From Sipunculus nudus (Eukaryota; Annelida; Sipuncula; Golfingiida; Sipunculidae): DNA of 64,000 bases. Of the stretch, positions 48,640-60,483 are shown piece after piece; the first letter of the stretch is position 1, and each line of letters begins with the position of its first letter. Position numbers and translations under genes: made by a program. The notes beneath the pieces are model-generated. The model was not told the origin of the DNA, did not search any database, and worked only from the letters and a program-made list of their open reading frames with translations. The stretch covers positions 29,442,901 through 29,506,900 of the forward strand of contig CM049317.1 in the NCBI GenBank assembly GCA_026874595.1, read 5' to 3'.

Positions 48640-50506
48640 TGATGATAGCTGCAGTTGCTTTAAAGAGATTTTGCTAATGGAAAAGGCGTTTCCTTTTGGA
48701 TGCGGATGGCAGCAAACAAATACAACAGGTGAAGTTTTTAATAGCTGTGCTCTGTTAAAAGACGAAGGCACAGGCAGACAGAGTGACAATTAAAGACATA
48801 CCGATACAGATAAGATGGCATTCAATTAATCTAGCTAAAAAAGTGCCGTGTGCACAAGTGGAATCAGCATGCGCTCATTGTTCAGCAAATCGAGTTGAGA
48901 CTTCATCAATATTAAAGTGCCTAACATATGCCGTATTATGCACTGACCCAAGGAATATGTAAATTTAATTAAAACGTTAAAGTGGTAATCATTAACAAGT
49001 ACAGTAGCGGTCCAGTCAAAATCATGGCAAGTCAAGGGGAAGAGGGGCCGCAGTGGGACCAGCCCAAAAACGTGTTTACGACAGTGAAATCGTAAGGGAA
49101 CAGTCATTATTTTTTTAAATATTCTGTTTCAGACGTCTTTTGTTAGAAATCACAATGGAAACGTAGTTTTAATTGGTTAAAATATTGACAAAAAATAGTA
49201 ATTATTCTAAGTATTGTTAATTATACCTTTATCCATTACTATAATATATACTTTTATTAAGCCCAATTTTTTATTCTTCTCTTTTTTCTTTTTTTCCTTT
49301 TCTTCTTATCGAATATCTCCAGACATTTGAACTTATATAAATGCTACTTTTCTAAAGACAGGCAAGAAAATAGTAAATATTAGGAATTATTTGTTCTTTA
49401 TTTATTTGTCTGTACATGTTCGGGAACAGACCTACACATAGTATATCATTATTATATAAATTAATTTTATCAAATTTCATGAAATATTTGTTTAAATGGA
49501 AACTATCGTTCATTAATGGCAGATAAATAAAAAGATCGAAGACCATTTATAAGATACAATTTATTGAAAATAAAAGCTCATAATATCAATCTTTTTACCT
49601 TTCACGATGAGACACGAAGGTTTAATTTTTCGCGATGATTCCCCTTCATGAAGATCGCAAAGTTGAAACCATCGCGAACCAAAAAGGCAAACACTTGACC
49701 GGTTATATGGTTTGAGTGTTTTGAACTACTAGGAATATCAGTGTAAAACATTTCGGAAGTTATACCTCCTTTAATTTAAATAAATCATAAACTTAATGTT
49801 GTTAAGATTAATATATGCTATATTTTTCAGGTTACATGTATTACAGGTAACACCGGATCTCCGAATTTGACCCTATATGCAGTTATATAACTGAACACAA
49901 TATAACACTGCTTTTTTAAATTCAATCTAACTAATCTAATTTTGTAATGTTTAGATGCCCCTGGAGGACGCTCACTTGAGAATTAACAAGATGAGGCTGT
50001 CATTCTTTCATTGCGCAGGAAATGAAGTGTTTGCCTGGTTCACATTGAAACCCAGTCTCAATCAGACCCTGTAAAAATAACTACCGGTGAAGGGGGCCGG
50101 CGTCACCAAATTTTGTTAGAAACACCTTCAAAATTACGGCAAAAGTCGGTGGTCGGGCACATAGGTTTAAACCTATAAAATAATAATTAAAAAAACTCTT
50201 ATAGATATGGTACCCGTTTTATAATTCCATACAAGCCATATTTTATATATATTTTCATCAAGACATTGTCATTTTCATTTTCGTTTGTTAGTTTCCCTTT
50301 TGGATTATTTAACTACGCCAAGCGGCGGAGGTTATGTTTTTGTCGGTATTTGTCAAATCACATGTCAGTGTCCATGTCTTTCTCCTGAAGTTTCATCCTG
50401 TTTTTCCATGATTTCCAAAGTTGAACAGTCATTTTCATCTGTCCGTGAAACAGCTTCCCATAGTGCAAAATCATCCTTTCTTGAATCATCTACCCAATTT
50501 TCATTT
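48640..50506. other. Noncoding DNA between the two direct repeats
   Basis: Nothing coding was recognised. At 49600-49690 TTCGCGATGATTCCCC and ACCATCGCGAACC form a small inverted arrangement typical of MITE remnants. Confidence 0.5.
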
Positions 50507-50672
50507 ATCACGTACTTTCCCCGTTAACTAAATAAAACTACAGTGCTGCATGTTTTCACGGCATTTTATGGAAACCGATATACGGAACTCTCAAAAACAA
50601 TATCTCAAGATAATGTCTCAAAACAGATAGGGCGAAAAACTTACCACATGATAAATACCTCTGCAAAATTTC
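50507..50672. repeat. Dispersed direct repeat, copy 2, adjoining the Helitron-type ORF
   Basis: Same segment as 48467-48639. It replaces the expected continuation of the ORF at 50673, so the last 39 codons of the open frame ending at 50556 come from this repeat and are not part of the original protein. Confidence 0.8.
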
Positions 50673-51434
50673 AATATTTGCAAAATGGGGATTTTCTTTT
50701 TGTAACCATCTGAGAGCATTCATGACTACATCAGGTCTAACAGAATCATACATATAGTGCGATCTGTGTTTCAAACTTCGCTTCAATTTCATTCCAACAA
50801 CTTGCGACTCGGAGGGTAGTCTTGGCAGAACGTCACATACCGCATCCAGTTTAGAAAGGACGTTAACTGTTGGTCCGTGAATTCCATGTTGTTTGCCTTG
50901 TGGTAAGCCGACCATTTTCATGAAAGCTATCCTCAAACAATCAAGTCTCAATTCAAGAGCATTTAGATCTCTTAGTTCATTTGGTTGATCAACCAGAGAC
51001 AAATTTTTAGCTTTTGATTGTGCGGGCAATTTTCCTCTTTTCAGTGTCAAGTGACATGTTCGGCAGATCAATTCTTCGTTGTTGTATGAGATTTGACAAA
51101 ATGCTAATACATCTGCCAACATAGATTTTGAAATTTTATCATACTTCTCTTCTTTCAAATGCATGACTGAGGTTCTAAACATCAAGCGGTGACAACAACA
51201 GCACACGTAATTTGCAGATTCCCGTACTTTATCCAAGAAATCCGATATAACAGAATTATTTTCAGGAACCATCTTACGATATTCTTTTCGGTGCTTTCTG
51301 ATGAAAGATGTTGCTTTTTTCAATCTTTCTTCAGTTTCTTGTTTTGTTTCTTTCGCTGGTAAATCATTTTGTGGTTTTGACTGTAAATCAAGTCTGTTTT
51401 GTTTCTCATCAGCAGTTTCATGTTCACATTGCAA
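50556..51434 (-). pseudogene. Helitron-type ORF fragment (DUF6570-like region)
   Basis: On the minus strand from about 51434 to 50673 the frame is open and encodes a zinc-ribbon-like CCCCHR...CRTCH pair followed by NALELRLDCLRIAFMKMVGL, GIHGPTVNV and LPRLPSESQ. The order L..LE.RL..LR..FM..V.LP.G.Q.GI.G..VNV is that of the domain (DUF6570) that precedes the helicase-like part of many Helitron-encoded proteins. After ENPHFANIEI the homology stops at the border with the 50507-50672 repeat. The Rep and helicase parts are missing. Upstream, the frame leads into the 69-bp repeat array. Confidence 0.72.
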
Positions 51435-51435
51435 A

Positions 51436-52875
51436 ATGTGTCTTTCCTGATCTTTGGTCAGTCGCTGTTGCTTTTCTTCAGCAGTTCCATGTTCACGTTC
51501 TCAAATGTGTCATCTCTGATCTTTGGTCAGTCTCTGGTGCTTTCCTTCAGCAGTGTCATGTTCTCGTTGCTAAATGTGTCTTCCCTGATCTTTGGTCAGT
51601 CGCTGTTGCTTTTCTTCAGCAGTTTCCTGTTTACGTTCCAAAATGTGTCTTCCCTGATCTTTGGTCAGTCGCTGTTGCTTTTCTTCAGCAGTTCCATGTT
51701 CACGTTCCCAAATGTGTCTTCCATGATCTTTGGTCAGTCTCTGGTGCTTTCCTTCAGCAGTGTCATGTTCTCGTTGCTAAATGTGTCTTTCCTGATCTTT
51801 GGTCAGTCGCTGTTGCTTTTCTTCAGCAGTTTCCTGTTTACGTTCCTAATGTGTCTTCCCTGATCTTTGGTCAGTCGCTGTTGCTTTTCTTCAGCAGTTT
51901 CCTGTTCACGTTCCCAAATGTGTCTTCCCTGATCTTTGGTCAGTCTCTGGTGCTTTCCTTCAGCAGTGTCATGTTCTCGTTGCTAAATGTGTCTTCCCTT
52001 AACTTTTGGTCAGTCGCTGTTGCTTTTTCTTCAGCAGTTTCCTGTTTACGTTCCAAAATATGTCTTTCCTGATCTTTGGTCAGTCGCTGTTGCTTTTCTT
52101 CAGCAGTTTCCTGTTTACGTTCCAAAATGTGTCTTCCCTGATCTTTGGTCAGTCTCTGGTGCTTTCCTTCAGCAGTGTCATGTTCTCGTAGCTAAATGTG
52201 TCTTTCCTGATCTTTGGTCAGTCGCTGTTGCTTTTCTTCAGCAGTTTCCTGTTCATGTTTCAAAATGTGTTTTCCCTGATCTTTGGTTAGTCGCTGTTGC
52301 TTTTCCTCAGCAGTTCCATGTTCTCCTTGCTAAATGTGTCTTCCCTGATCTTTGGTCAGTCGCATTTGCTTTTCTTCAGCAGTTTCCTGTTTACGTTCCA
52401 AAATATGTCTTTCCTGATCTTTGGTCAGTCGCTGTTGCTTTTCTTCAGCAGTTTCCTGTTTACGTTCCAAAATATGTCTTTCCTGATCTTTGGTCAGTCG
52501 CTGTTGCTTTTCTTCAGCAGTTCCATGTTCTCGTTGCTAAATGTGTCTTCCCTGATCTTTGGCCAGTCGCTGTTGCTTTTCTTCAGCAGTTTCCTGTTTA
52601 CGTTCCAAAATATGTCTTTCCTGATCTTTGGTCAGTCGCTGTTGCTTTCCTTCGGCAGTTTCCTGTTTACGTTCCAAAATATGTCTTTCCTGATCTTTGG
52701 TCAGTCGCTGTTGCTTTTCTTCAGCAGTTTCCTGTTTACGTTCCAAAATGTGTCTTCCCTGATTTTTGGTCAGTCTCTGGTGCTTTTCCTCAGCAGTTCC
52801 ATGTGCACGTTGAATTAGGTGTCCTTCCTTATCTTTGTTAAGTCTGTTCCTTTTCTTCCGGTGATTCAAAATCAC
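51436..52875 (-). repeat. 69-bp coding-derived tandem repeat, about 20 copies, with internal stops
   Basis: Read on the minus strand each unit encodes 23 residues of the form RHILERKQETAEEKQQRL and then TKDQ(G/E). Charged coiled-coil-like N-terminal repeats of this type (ETAEE..QRL) are common upstream of Helitron ORFs. In this array one codon varies between TTG, TGG, TAG and TGA. TAG appears in six units (read as GCTAAATG on the + strand near 51571, 51776, 51981, 52193, 52331 and 52537) and TGA near 51508. Single-base indels are present near 51848 and 52001. Long open frames on the + strand are shadows of the repeat. Confidence 0.85.
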
Positions 52876-53440
52876 GTAATTTAGTCTGTCGTTTCCTTTG
52901 AGAGCTCAGTCGTTCTTGCTTTTCCGTCACACTTTCAGATTTCCTAGATTCTTCACGCTGTTTCCGGTCATATTCACGTCTTTTTTCTCAATTATGTTCT
53001 GTTTCATTTGTTCTTGTTTTCCTTTTCCTCATTTTCCCCTCTTTATTTCTTTGTTCGCAACTCTTTTCGTTCTCGGCATTACTGCAAGTACGACCAAACA
53101 GATAAAATTAAAAATTACCCTTTTATTCCGAAATTGTACACACGTCCCTTATAGCTACACGTATATTTTACTGCACTACTTTTGCACTCAGTATACAGGC
53201 ACTAAACACAGGACGATTTCAACAATAAGAGATAAGCACACATTAAAGAACCAACAATTTTGATGAATTTATGTTTATTCAGACCTAAACGTGACGTATT
53301 GACATATTTTATAATATTTATATATGCTTCTTTATTGATTTTAAAAGCTTACTTCAGTCACGGGAACGCAACTCGAAAAATAAGTCACTTTTAAAATTAG
53401 TTTTATTAATCAGATTGTTGAAAAGCCTAGTTTAGCTTAA
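52876..53440. other. Flank of the Helitron-type remnant
   Basis: At 52876-53070, on the minus strand, Lys/Arg/Glu-rich codons (KRKTRTN- and SRKSES-like fragments) suggest the beginning of the same decayed ORF. The rest shows nothing. Confidence 0.4.
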
Positions 53441-53454
53441 TAAGTTGCTTAAAC

Positions 53455-54080
53455 GCGGCTCTCAGTCACTTTAAAAAGGTTCTGTATCTTTTAATATTCT
53501 TTCTGTAGCGACTGCAGCTTAAGGCGCCTCTCAGTCACTTATAGCAAGGTACTGGATATTTTAATACTTTTTACTGTTGTGACTGCAACTTAAGGCGCCT
53601 CTCAGTTACTTATAGCAAGGTACTGTATCTTTTAATATTCTTTCTGTTATGACTGCAGCTTAAGGCGCCTCTCAGTCACTTATAGAAAGGCTCTGTATCT
53701 TTTAATATTCTTTCTGTTGTGACTTCAGCTTAAGGCACTCTCAGTCACATATCTTTTAATATTCTTTTTGTTGTGATTGCAGCTTGAGGCACTCTCAGTC
53801 ACATATCTTTTAATATTCTTTTTGTTGTGATTGCAGCTTGAGGCACTCTCAGTCACATATCTTTTAATATTCTTTCTGTTGTGACTACAGCTTGAGGCAC
53901 TCTCAGTCACATATCTTTTAATATTCTTTCTGTTGTGATTGCAGCTTGAGGCACTCTCAGTCACATATCTTTTAATATTCTTTTTGTTGTGACTGCAGCT
54001 TGAGGCACTCTCAGTCACATATCTTTTAATATTCTTTCTGTTGTGATTGCAGCTTGAGGCACTCACAGTCACTTATAACA
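53455..54080. repeat. Tandem repeat that changes from a 70-bp to a 54-bp unit
   Basis: From about 53455 the unit is 70-71 bp (AAGGCGCCTCTCAGTCAC..., starts at 53521, 53592, 53662). From 53732 on it is 54 bp, because a 16-bp segment (TTATAGCAAGGTACTG-like) is missing, and this short form repeats at exactly 54 bp six more times. 54 is a multiple of three, which explains the 115-codon open frame on the minus strand; that frame has no other sign of coding. Confidence 0.88.
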
Positions 54081-54477
54081 AGGTTCTTTATCTTTTAATA
54101 TTCTTTCTCTTTGCTTACCGTTTTGGTTTTCTGGAATTTTTATTTATCTTCAGTGCTTTTTGTTTTTTTCTTGAGTACTTTTTGTTTGGCTTTTTGTTCT
54201 TTTTGTTCGTTTTGTTCTTTTTGTTCGTATTGTTTGCATTGTTCTTATTGTTCTTTTTGTTTTTGTTTTCTGCTTAGCCGATTCTACTGCAACTCTTCTG
54301 CCTTAAAGTCAAACTTTAAATTATAATATTGGAAAAATCTTTCCAGCGCCAACACGTACCTAAAAAAAAGAATAAGTATTATTAGGTTACTGCAAATTAT
54401 AAACTGTCAAAACTAAAATGTCGACTTTCGTAAAATTTAATATCTTCCTGTATCTTTGTTTCTGATTGCTTTGCTGA
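54081..54477. other. Low-complexity T-rich sequence
   Basis: TTTTTGTTC repeats at 54160-54270, then AT-rich DNA. Confidence 0.7.
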
Positions 54478-56300
54478 ATTCACTGCAACAATGCGCCTAC
54501 AAAAGAAATTGCTGTTCATATGTACTTTGAAATCTGTAACCTTAACGCTCCCCCCCCCATCCCGACACGAACTGAAATAAAGAAATTATTATTAGACCAC
54601 TAAAAACTTATAAACTTTTCGAAATGAAAATTTTAAATAATATATTAATCCTTACAGATATTTCCTATTCCCAGATGATATACACGGTACCTACAAAAAA
54701 CGTAGACTTTATTGCGCAACTCCGACACTCACTACACAGGCAGGACTAGATTTCATTTATAAGAAATAACCACACAAGAAAAAAGTACGATCTGTTATAT
54801 TAGTTTATGGATGCAAAACGCAGTTATTTATTTATATATGTTTGTAGGTATAACCTTCTTGATTTGTTTGTACAGCCAGAGGAAGCCAAGCCAATTTTAA
54901 AATTCCTTATACATGGCTTACTTACAATGGTGAACCTCTGAGATGGGACATCACTAAAAGCGACTAACCGCGAGTTTTACCGACTTTCTGGTAATTTTAA
55001 TGACAATCTGGGGCGTTTTTTGGCTTTTTGAATCGTGTTTTCCAAATTTCTCTGCATCGAAATATATGACTTTAACCCTCATTTTTTTACTTTCTTTCTG
55101 TATCGTTATAATAGCTTTGTTGTATTGATAAATATGGCTTTCTTGCTTTGATAATAGCTTTCTGTAGATTTGATATAATGCCTTTCAATGCATTTGATAT
55201 AATGGCTTTCTGTGGGTTTGATACTTGGTGTCTGTGGGTTTGATACTGGCTTTCTGTGGATTTATTACCGACTTTCTGTGGAATTATTACTGATTTTATG
55301 TGGAATTATTAAAGACTTTCTATGGGATAATACAGTGACTATATCGTGACAATATTGTGAATATAAAATCCTTGGTGCGTAATCTCTGCTTCGCTTAATT
55401 CACTGCAACAATGCGCCTACAAAAGAAAGCTGCTATTCATTTGTACGTTTAAACCTGAAACCTTAACTCTACCCCTCTGAAAAAAAAAGAAATTATTTTT
55501 AGATTACGAAAAATTTATAAACTTTCCGAAATCCAAAATTTTAAACAATCCTTCCAGATATTTCCTATTCTCAGATAGTATACACGGTAGTTACAATATA
55601 CACAGACATTATTGCGTAACTCTGTCAGTACACAAGCAGGGCTACATTTCTCTTTTAAGAAATAACCACACAAGAAAGAACTGCAATATTAGTTTGATTG
55701 TAGTTTATTAGTAGATTGCAAAATGCAGTAATTTATTAATGTATGTTTTAAGTATAACCTTCTTAATTTCTTAACACAGCCAAAGGGATGGCACCCCCCC
55801 CCCCCCCAAAAAAAAAGCCTTATATATGGCCTACTCACAATGATGAACCTCCGAGATTAGACATCATTATAAGCGACAAACCGGGAGTTTAACAGACATT
55901 CTGGCAATTTTAATGACAATCTGGGGCGTTCTTTTGACTTTCTAAATTGTGTTTTCTTTCTATCTGCATCGTAATATATGGCTTTATCAATCATGTTTTG
56001 TGACTTTTTTTCTGTATCGTTATAATGGCTTTCTTGTGTTGATAAATATGTCTTTCTTGCTTGGATAAATATGGGTTTCTTGCTTTGATAAATATGGGTT
56101 TCTTGCTTTGATAAAGGCTTTCTGTAGATTTGATATAATGGCTGTGGATTTGATTTTTTGGTTTTCTGTGGATTTATTACTGACTTTCTGTGGAATTGTT
56201 ACTGATTTTATGTTGAATTATTGCTGACTTTCTGTGAGATAATATCGTGACTATATCCTGACTATATTCTGACCATATGATCCTTGGTTTGTACTTTCTG
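54478..56300. repeat. About 920-bp tandem duplication
   Basis: ATTCACTGCAACAATGCGCC at 54478 recurs at 55398, TGAACCTC(T/C)GAGAT(G/T) at 54933 recurs at 55845, and both halves end in many copies of GGCTTTCTGTGG(A/G)TTTGAT. Spacing varies from 912 to 920 because of indels. The inner TTTCTGTGGATTT repeats are themselves a short tandem array. Confidence 0.85.
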
Positions 56301-57330
56301 CTTGCTGATTTCGCTGCGTCTGATAAAAATGAACTTTGGAAATAAAACTGGTTCCCTGTCCAACGCTTACGACAACCTGAAATACAAAGAACATCGATAT
56401 CAGATTACTGGGAATTATAAATGTACAAAGTATGAAATATATGACGTATAAAATATATTAGTATTATAACTTTTTGATACAATCTAAAGATCAACCAAAT
56501 AGTATGTTACCTGATGCATTTTGCTAACCAAAATCCAATAACCGTTAAAGTAACAGTAGGATAAATGACGAAAGGGAAATTGAAATTTCTGATTTGTGTA
56601 TTTAATTTACGTATTCAAATACAAGTCAAATGGTACATCCCTTAAAATATATGGAAAGCATAGTAGATCTGAATTTATAATCTTTTTGAACATCCTAAAC
56701 GAAGTAATTATATTGATAATATCCAAACCGCATTTAGGTTAGAAGTATATTGTTTTAATAGGCCCATTCATTTACCGTTATTTATTGGCATGAGAAAGTA
56801 CCATCACCCATCTTGAAACCTAACAATTATCTCATTCTCATACATCTTACCTGAACAAAGTGTCCTTACTAAATGTCTTTTGGGAAATCCAACTTGCATT
56901 TGTTGTGTAACCATATGGCCTCGGAACCAAGATCTGCCCCATAGAAATAAAAACTTACCTTTCAGTCTTCTTTCAAATAAACCCCTCAGGAGAGATAAAT
57001 TAAACTCATAAATAAACAATTATAAATACTTACACATTCAAGATATGTCCAAACAGGCAATGCAGGATTACTGATGACCAACATATATATAATCGCCGCC
57101 ATTTTCATATTTAACGATGCACTAGTTCAACATTTATTCAATAGGTTTATAATAATTAATTTGCCTCAAGATTACTTCAAATCTGCTTTAAATTTCTTTG
57201 CTATACTTCATCAACCCATCCCTTTTTTCAAGTTCTAAACAATTCCTTATACAAAAGCAAGCTTACAAAGTTTAAACTTGACCAAAATGCCTTTCCTACT
57301 CACCACCAGAGGAAATTAGTTATATGGATA
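56301..57330. other. AT-rich noncoding DNA
   Basis: No gene or clear repeat was found. Confidence 0.55.
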
Positions 57331-59175
57331 TAAATCATTTTGATAAACCCCTTTTACCAGACACAGATGAAAACTTTACTTCTCTGAAACTGGCTCGCAA
57401 ATAAAATTGTTCAGCTTACATACTAAGTCCCACGATCACTCTTAAATGAATATTTATTATACTTTATATTGTTCATGATATTTGAAACATTTATATATAG
57501 GTATATTTACAATACAGAAACAGAAGTTGTCACCTAACAAATCTATATTAAAAAACGAATATTTAAGCGAATGAGAAGCAAATAAAAAATCCCCATGTTA
57601 CACATTATAAAAAATGAGATACATAGGTGTAAGTCTTATAAATACACTCATTTGCCAGAAACAAAAGAAAAGCTTGCATCATTTTGAAACTCGCTCGAAA
57701 TGAAATCGTACAGCTCGCTCCACTATAGAAATCCCGCTGCTTCTCACACTTTTTTTATTACATATTATATAACCTTCATGATATTTTAAATATGTATATA
57801 GCTATATTTACTATATAAACACAACGGTGCTCTCAACATAACAGTTAAAATTTCCATGTACATATAAGCCTATATAACATCCTTCTTTTATATCAAATGA
57901 CCGACTAGTTCCTGGTGTACTTTATCTTTTTATACCAATAGATCTGTCTCATTAAATGTAGGTCAACTTTAATAAACTTCGAATTTTGCTTAAATTTCTG
58001 AGCTATACAGTATCTATATGAATTTAAGTACTTATCTTTAAACCTTTTTTTATCCCAGAATATAACGAGAAACAAAAGAACATCTTGCATCCTAACTCTA
58101 TTTTTCCATCAAATAGAATAAGCAAAACAGCAATGTCGTCATAAACTACTTCACAACAAAATTTAAGATTCACGGTTAAAATTAATGCATGAACAATACA
58201 TCAAAACTCTCATCTGATAAAAACCTACCAGCCTAAATCGGAACATCACTTCTGACCTAAAACCAAACAGTTTTGATAAAGATTTTCTTATATATCTATA
58301 TACTTCGTTCAAATACGATTTTATTCCGATTCTTCTTCTGTAAATAATTAAAATTACTGTCCTACTTAACGTGCATTCATAAAAACAAGATATTCATATT
58401 CTATTTGTACAGTTATTTCAATTATTATTTCCAATATACAGCGACACTCGTACACATTGTTCTCCCGCCCAATCAATGCAGGATAGAACAGGAATCTACC
58501 TTAAGCTAAGTTTAATGCATGTACAATGCATCAAAACTCATCGTATAATAATCTGGCAGACTGAATTCGAACATCAATTGACAACTTAAAACCAAACCAA
58601 TGCCTTATGATTTTCTTGAATCTTTTTTTCCTAATTTGTCTCACAGGTTTTCCATGGTGTACTTATTTTTAATACCATTTAATTTTACTCCAGACTGTAA
58701 ATAATTAAAAAATGTCGTACTTATTGTGTGTTCAAGAAAACAAGACAAATTATTCATACTTTATTCGTACAGTTTTTCAATTATTATATGCAATATACAG
58801 CGACACAATACACAGTTCTTCTGCCAAAACAATGTCCACGAAGTTTTAATAAAATAACTTAGAAATACCTGATATATGAATGACCTTGCAATTTTTTAAA
58901 CTATCAAACGTTGGTAAACAACATATTCTCGTAGTAAACTACTTCACAACGAATCATCAGCACCAAAGCAAAATTTAATGTATATACAATGAATAAAAAT
59001 TCTGATCTCAAGACAACTTGGCAACCTCGATCCGTACATCATGTGAGAACTTGAAAGCAAACGCCTTTTTTATTTTCTAAGAAGTCTGTTTACTTTAAAT
59101 ACAAATGATCCACTTCCGTGTTAAATTAAAATACATGCCTCATGGTCAACGTTTACTCAGTAACACAAGATATTG
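57331..59175. repeat. Serial segmental duplications of about 300-460 bp
   Basis: A block with ACTGGCTCGCAAATAAAATTGTTCAGC near 57390 recurs as ACTCGCTCGAAATGAAATCGTACAGC near 57690. A second block, TTAATGCATG(A/T)ACAAT, lies at 58183, 58513 and, more diverged, 58976, each followed by an AAACCAAAC(A/C)- or AAAGCAAACG-like segment about 80 bp on. Divergence differs between pairs, so the duplications happened at different times. Confidence 0.7.
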
Positions 59176-59315
59176 ATGCTTTATTCGTATAGTCCAGGTA
59201 TTTCAATCATGCGACAATGTACACTGCACTCATTGTTCGTATGCCCTGGCCCTAACAATGCCCTTTCCCTATTTATTACAGATCACATGTGACACAATTT
59301 TAGACTTTTGTATTA

Positions 59316-59367
<52 letters not shown>

Positions 59368-59847
59368 CTCTGAAGAAAAACAACACTGTTAATTCACAAC
59401 AGTCTGTTTCACGGGATGCGACCCGATCATTAGGTGAATGTGGTTAGAATCTAAAATGTAAACATGAAATCATTTTATCAGGTTTTCTTTTCCGCACCCA
59501 ATCTTTAGTCGGGATAATATAAAGTTACAGTATAGATCCTTTAATTCCTTAAACCTGTTGTTACATTCAGTGCCCGATTATCAAACGATTTAAACAACTC
59601 CTAAAAGCCGGCATTACAATTATATACAAGTGTAGAACAAAAATACTCAATAGAGCAATCGTCTTAAAAGTTCTCTCAGATTAATTTTTACTATCATAAT
59701 CCAAGTTCCCTTTATTTAATCATTTCATTTTTCTACTATGTACCTTTTCAATAAAACAGACGACTCACTTTTATATACATCTGCAGATCTACAAATAAAA
59801 TATACTGTTTTAAAGCTCATACTTTTATCAAAGTCTACAAAATACAA

Positions 59848-59918
<71 letters not shown>

Positions 59919-60440
59919 TTGTTCACATAACATGAATACATCCAAGTGATAGTGCTCTACCATATGCCATAGTTATAATTAATGTTCGGTTAGACTTCAT
60001 TCGTTGGTTCCATGATTAACTGGAGAGTGCTGTACTTTTAATACTAGACATATAAGCCAGGCACCCAGTAATCCCAATTCACCATCATAACAAACCAGTC
60101 AAGCGAACCTAGAAACCCATGTTTTAATACACTTATAATCACAAACTTCACCTGCATACCAGATCACTTCAGTTTGTACCTGAAGAGTGAGCCGGCCAGA
60201 CAGCCGTACTCACGAAACAGTTCTGTAGTACCAACAGATGAAGTCTGAACATCAATATTGAACAAATATCTAAATATATAGTAATGCAAAATTTAAAAAT
60301 AATCTCATTATTATTTCTCTTGCTATATAATTGCTATTATACATTCTATATAATAAATAAACAAAGAAACATTTCACATTCATACACACAAGTTTATTCC
60401 ATAATTGCTCTTCGACTTTCTGCTATCCTTCACCAGCTTG
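59176..60440. other. AT-rich noncoding DNA with TA/TATG microsatellites
   Basis: TA tracts lie at 59318-59366 and 59850-59890, followed by TATG repeats. Nothing coding was recognised. Confidence 0.6.
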
Positions 60441-60483
60441 TGACGTCAGTGTTGCAAACATGGCTGCCCCACACTCAACCAAT
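60441..60483 (+). promoter_or_regulatory. Promoter-like cluster: CRE, CATGGCTGCC, CCAAT
   Basis: TGACGTCA at 60441-60448, ACATGGCTGCC (YY1-like, and also an ATG in good context) at 60459-60469, and CCAAT at 60479-60483 lie within 45 bp, about 1 kb upstream of the first recognised exon of the gamma-glutamyltransferase-like gene. This could be its promoter. Confidence 0.35.

Noticed and set aside
51308-52841. Long + strand ORFs of 254 and 284 codons with repeated QQFPVYVPK-type residues
   Set aside because: They are antisense shadows of the 69-bp repeat, whose minus strand gives the recognisable charged repeat leading into the DUF6570-like region.
53725-54072. 115-codon minus-strand ORF with 18-residue repeats (SASSCNHNRKNIKRYVT)
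   Set aside because: It exists because the unit is 54 bp; the 70-bp relatives break the frame and there is no start or splice context.
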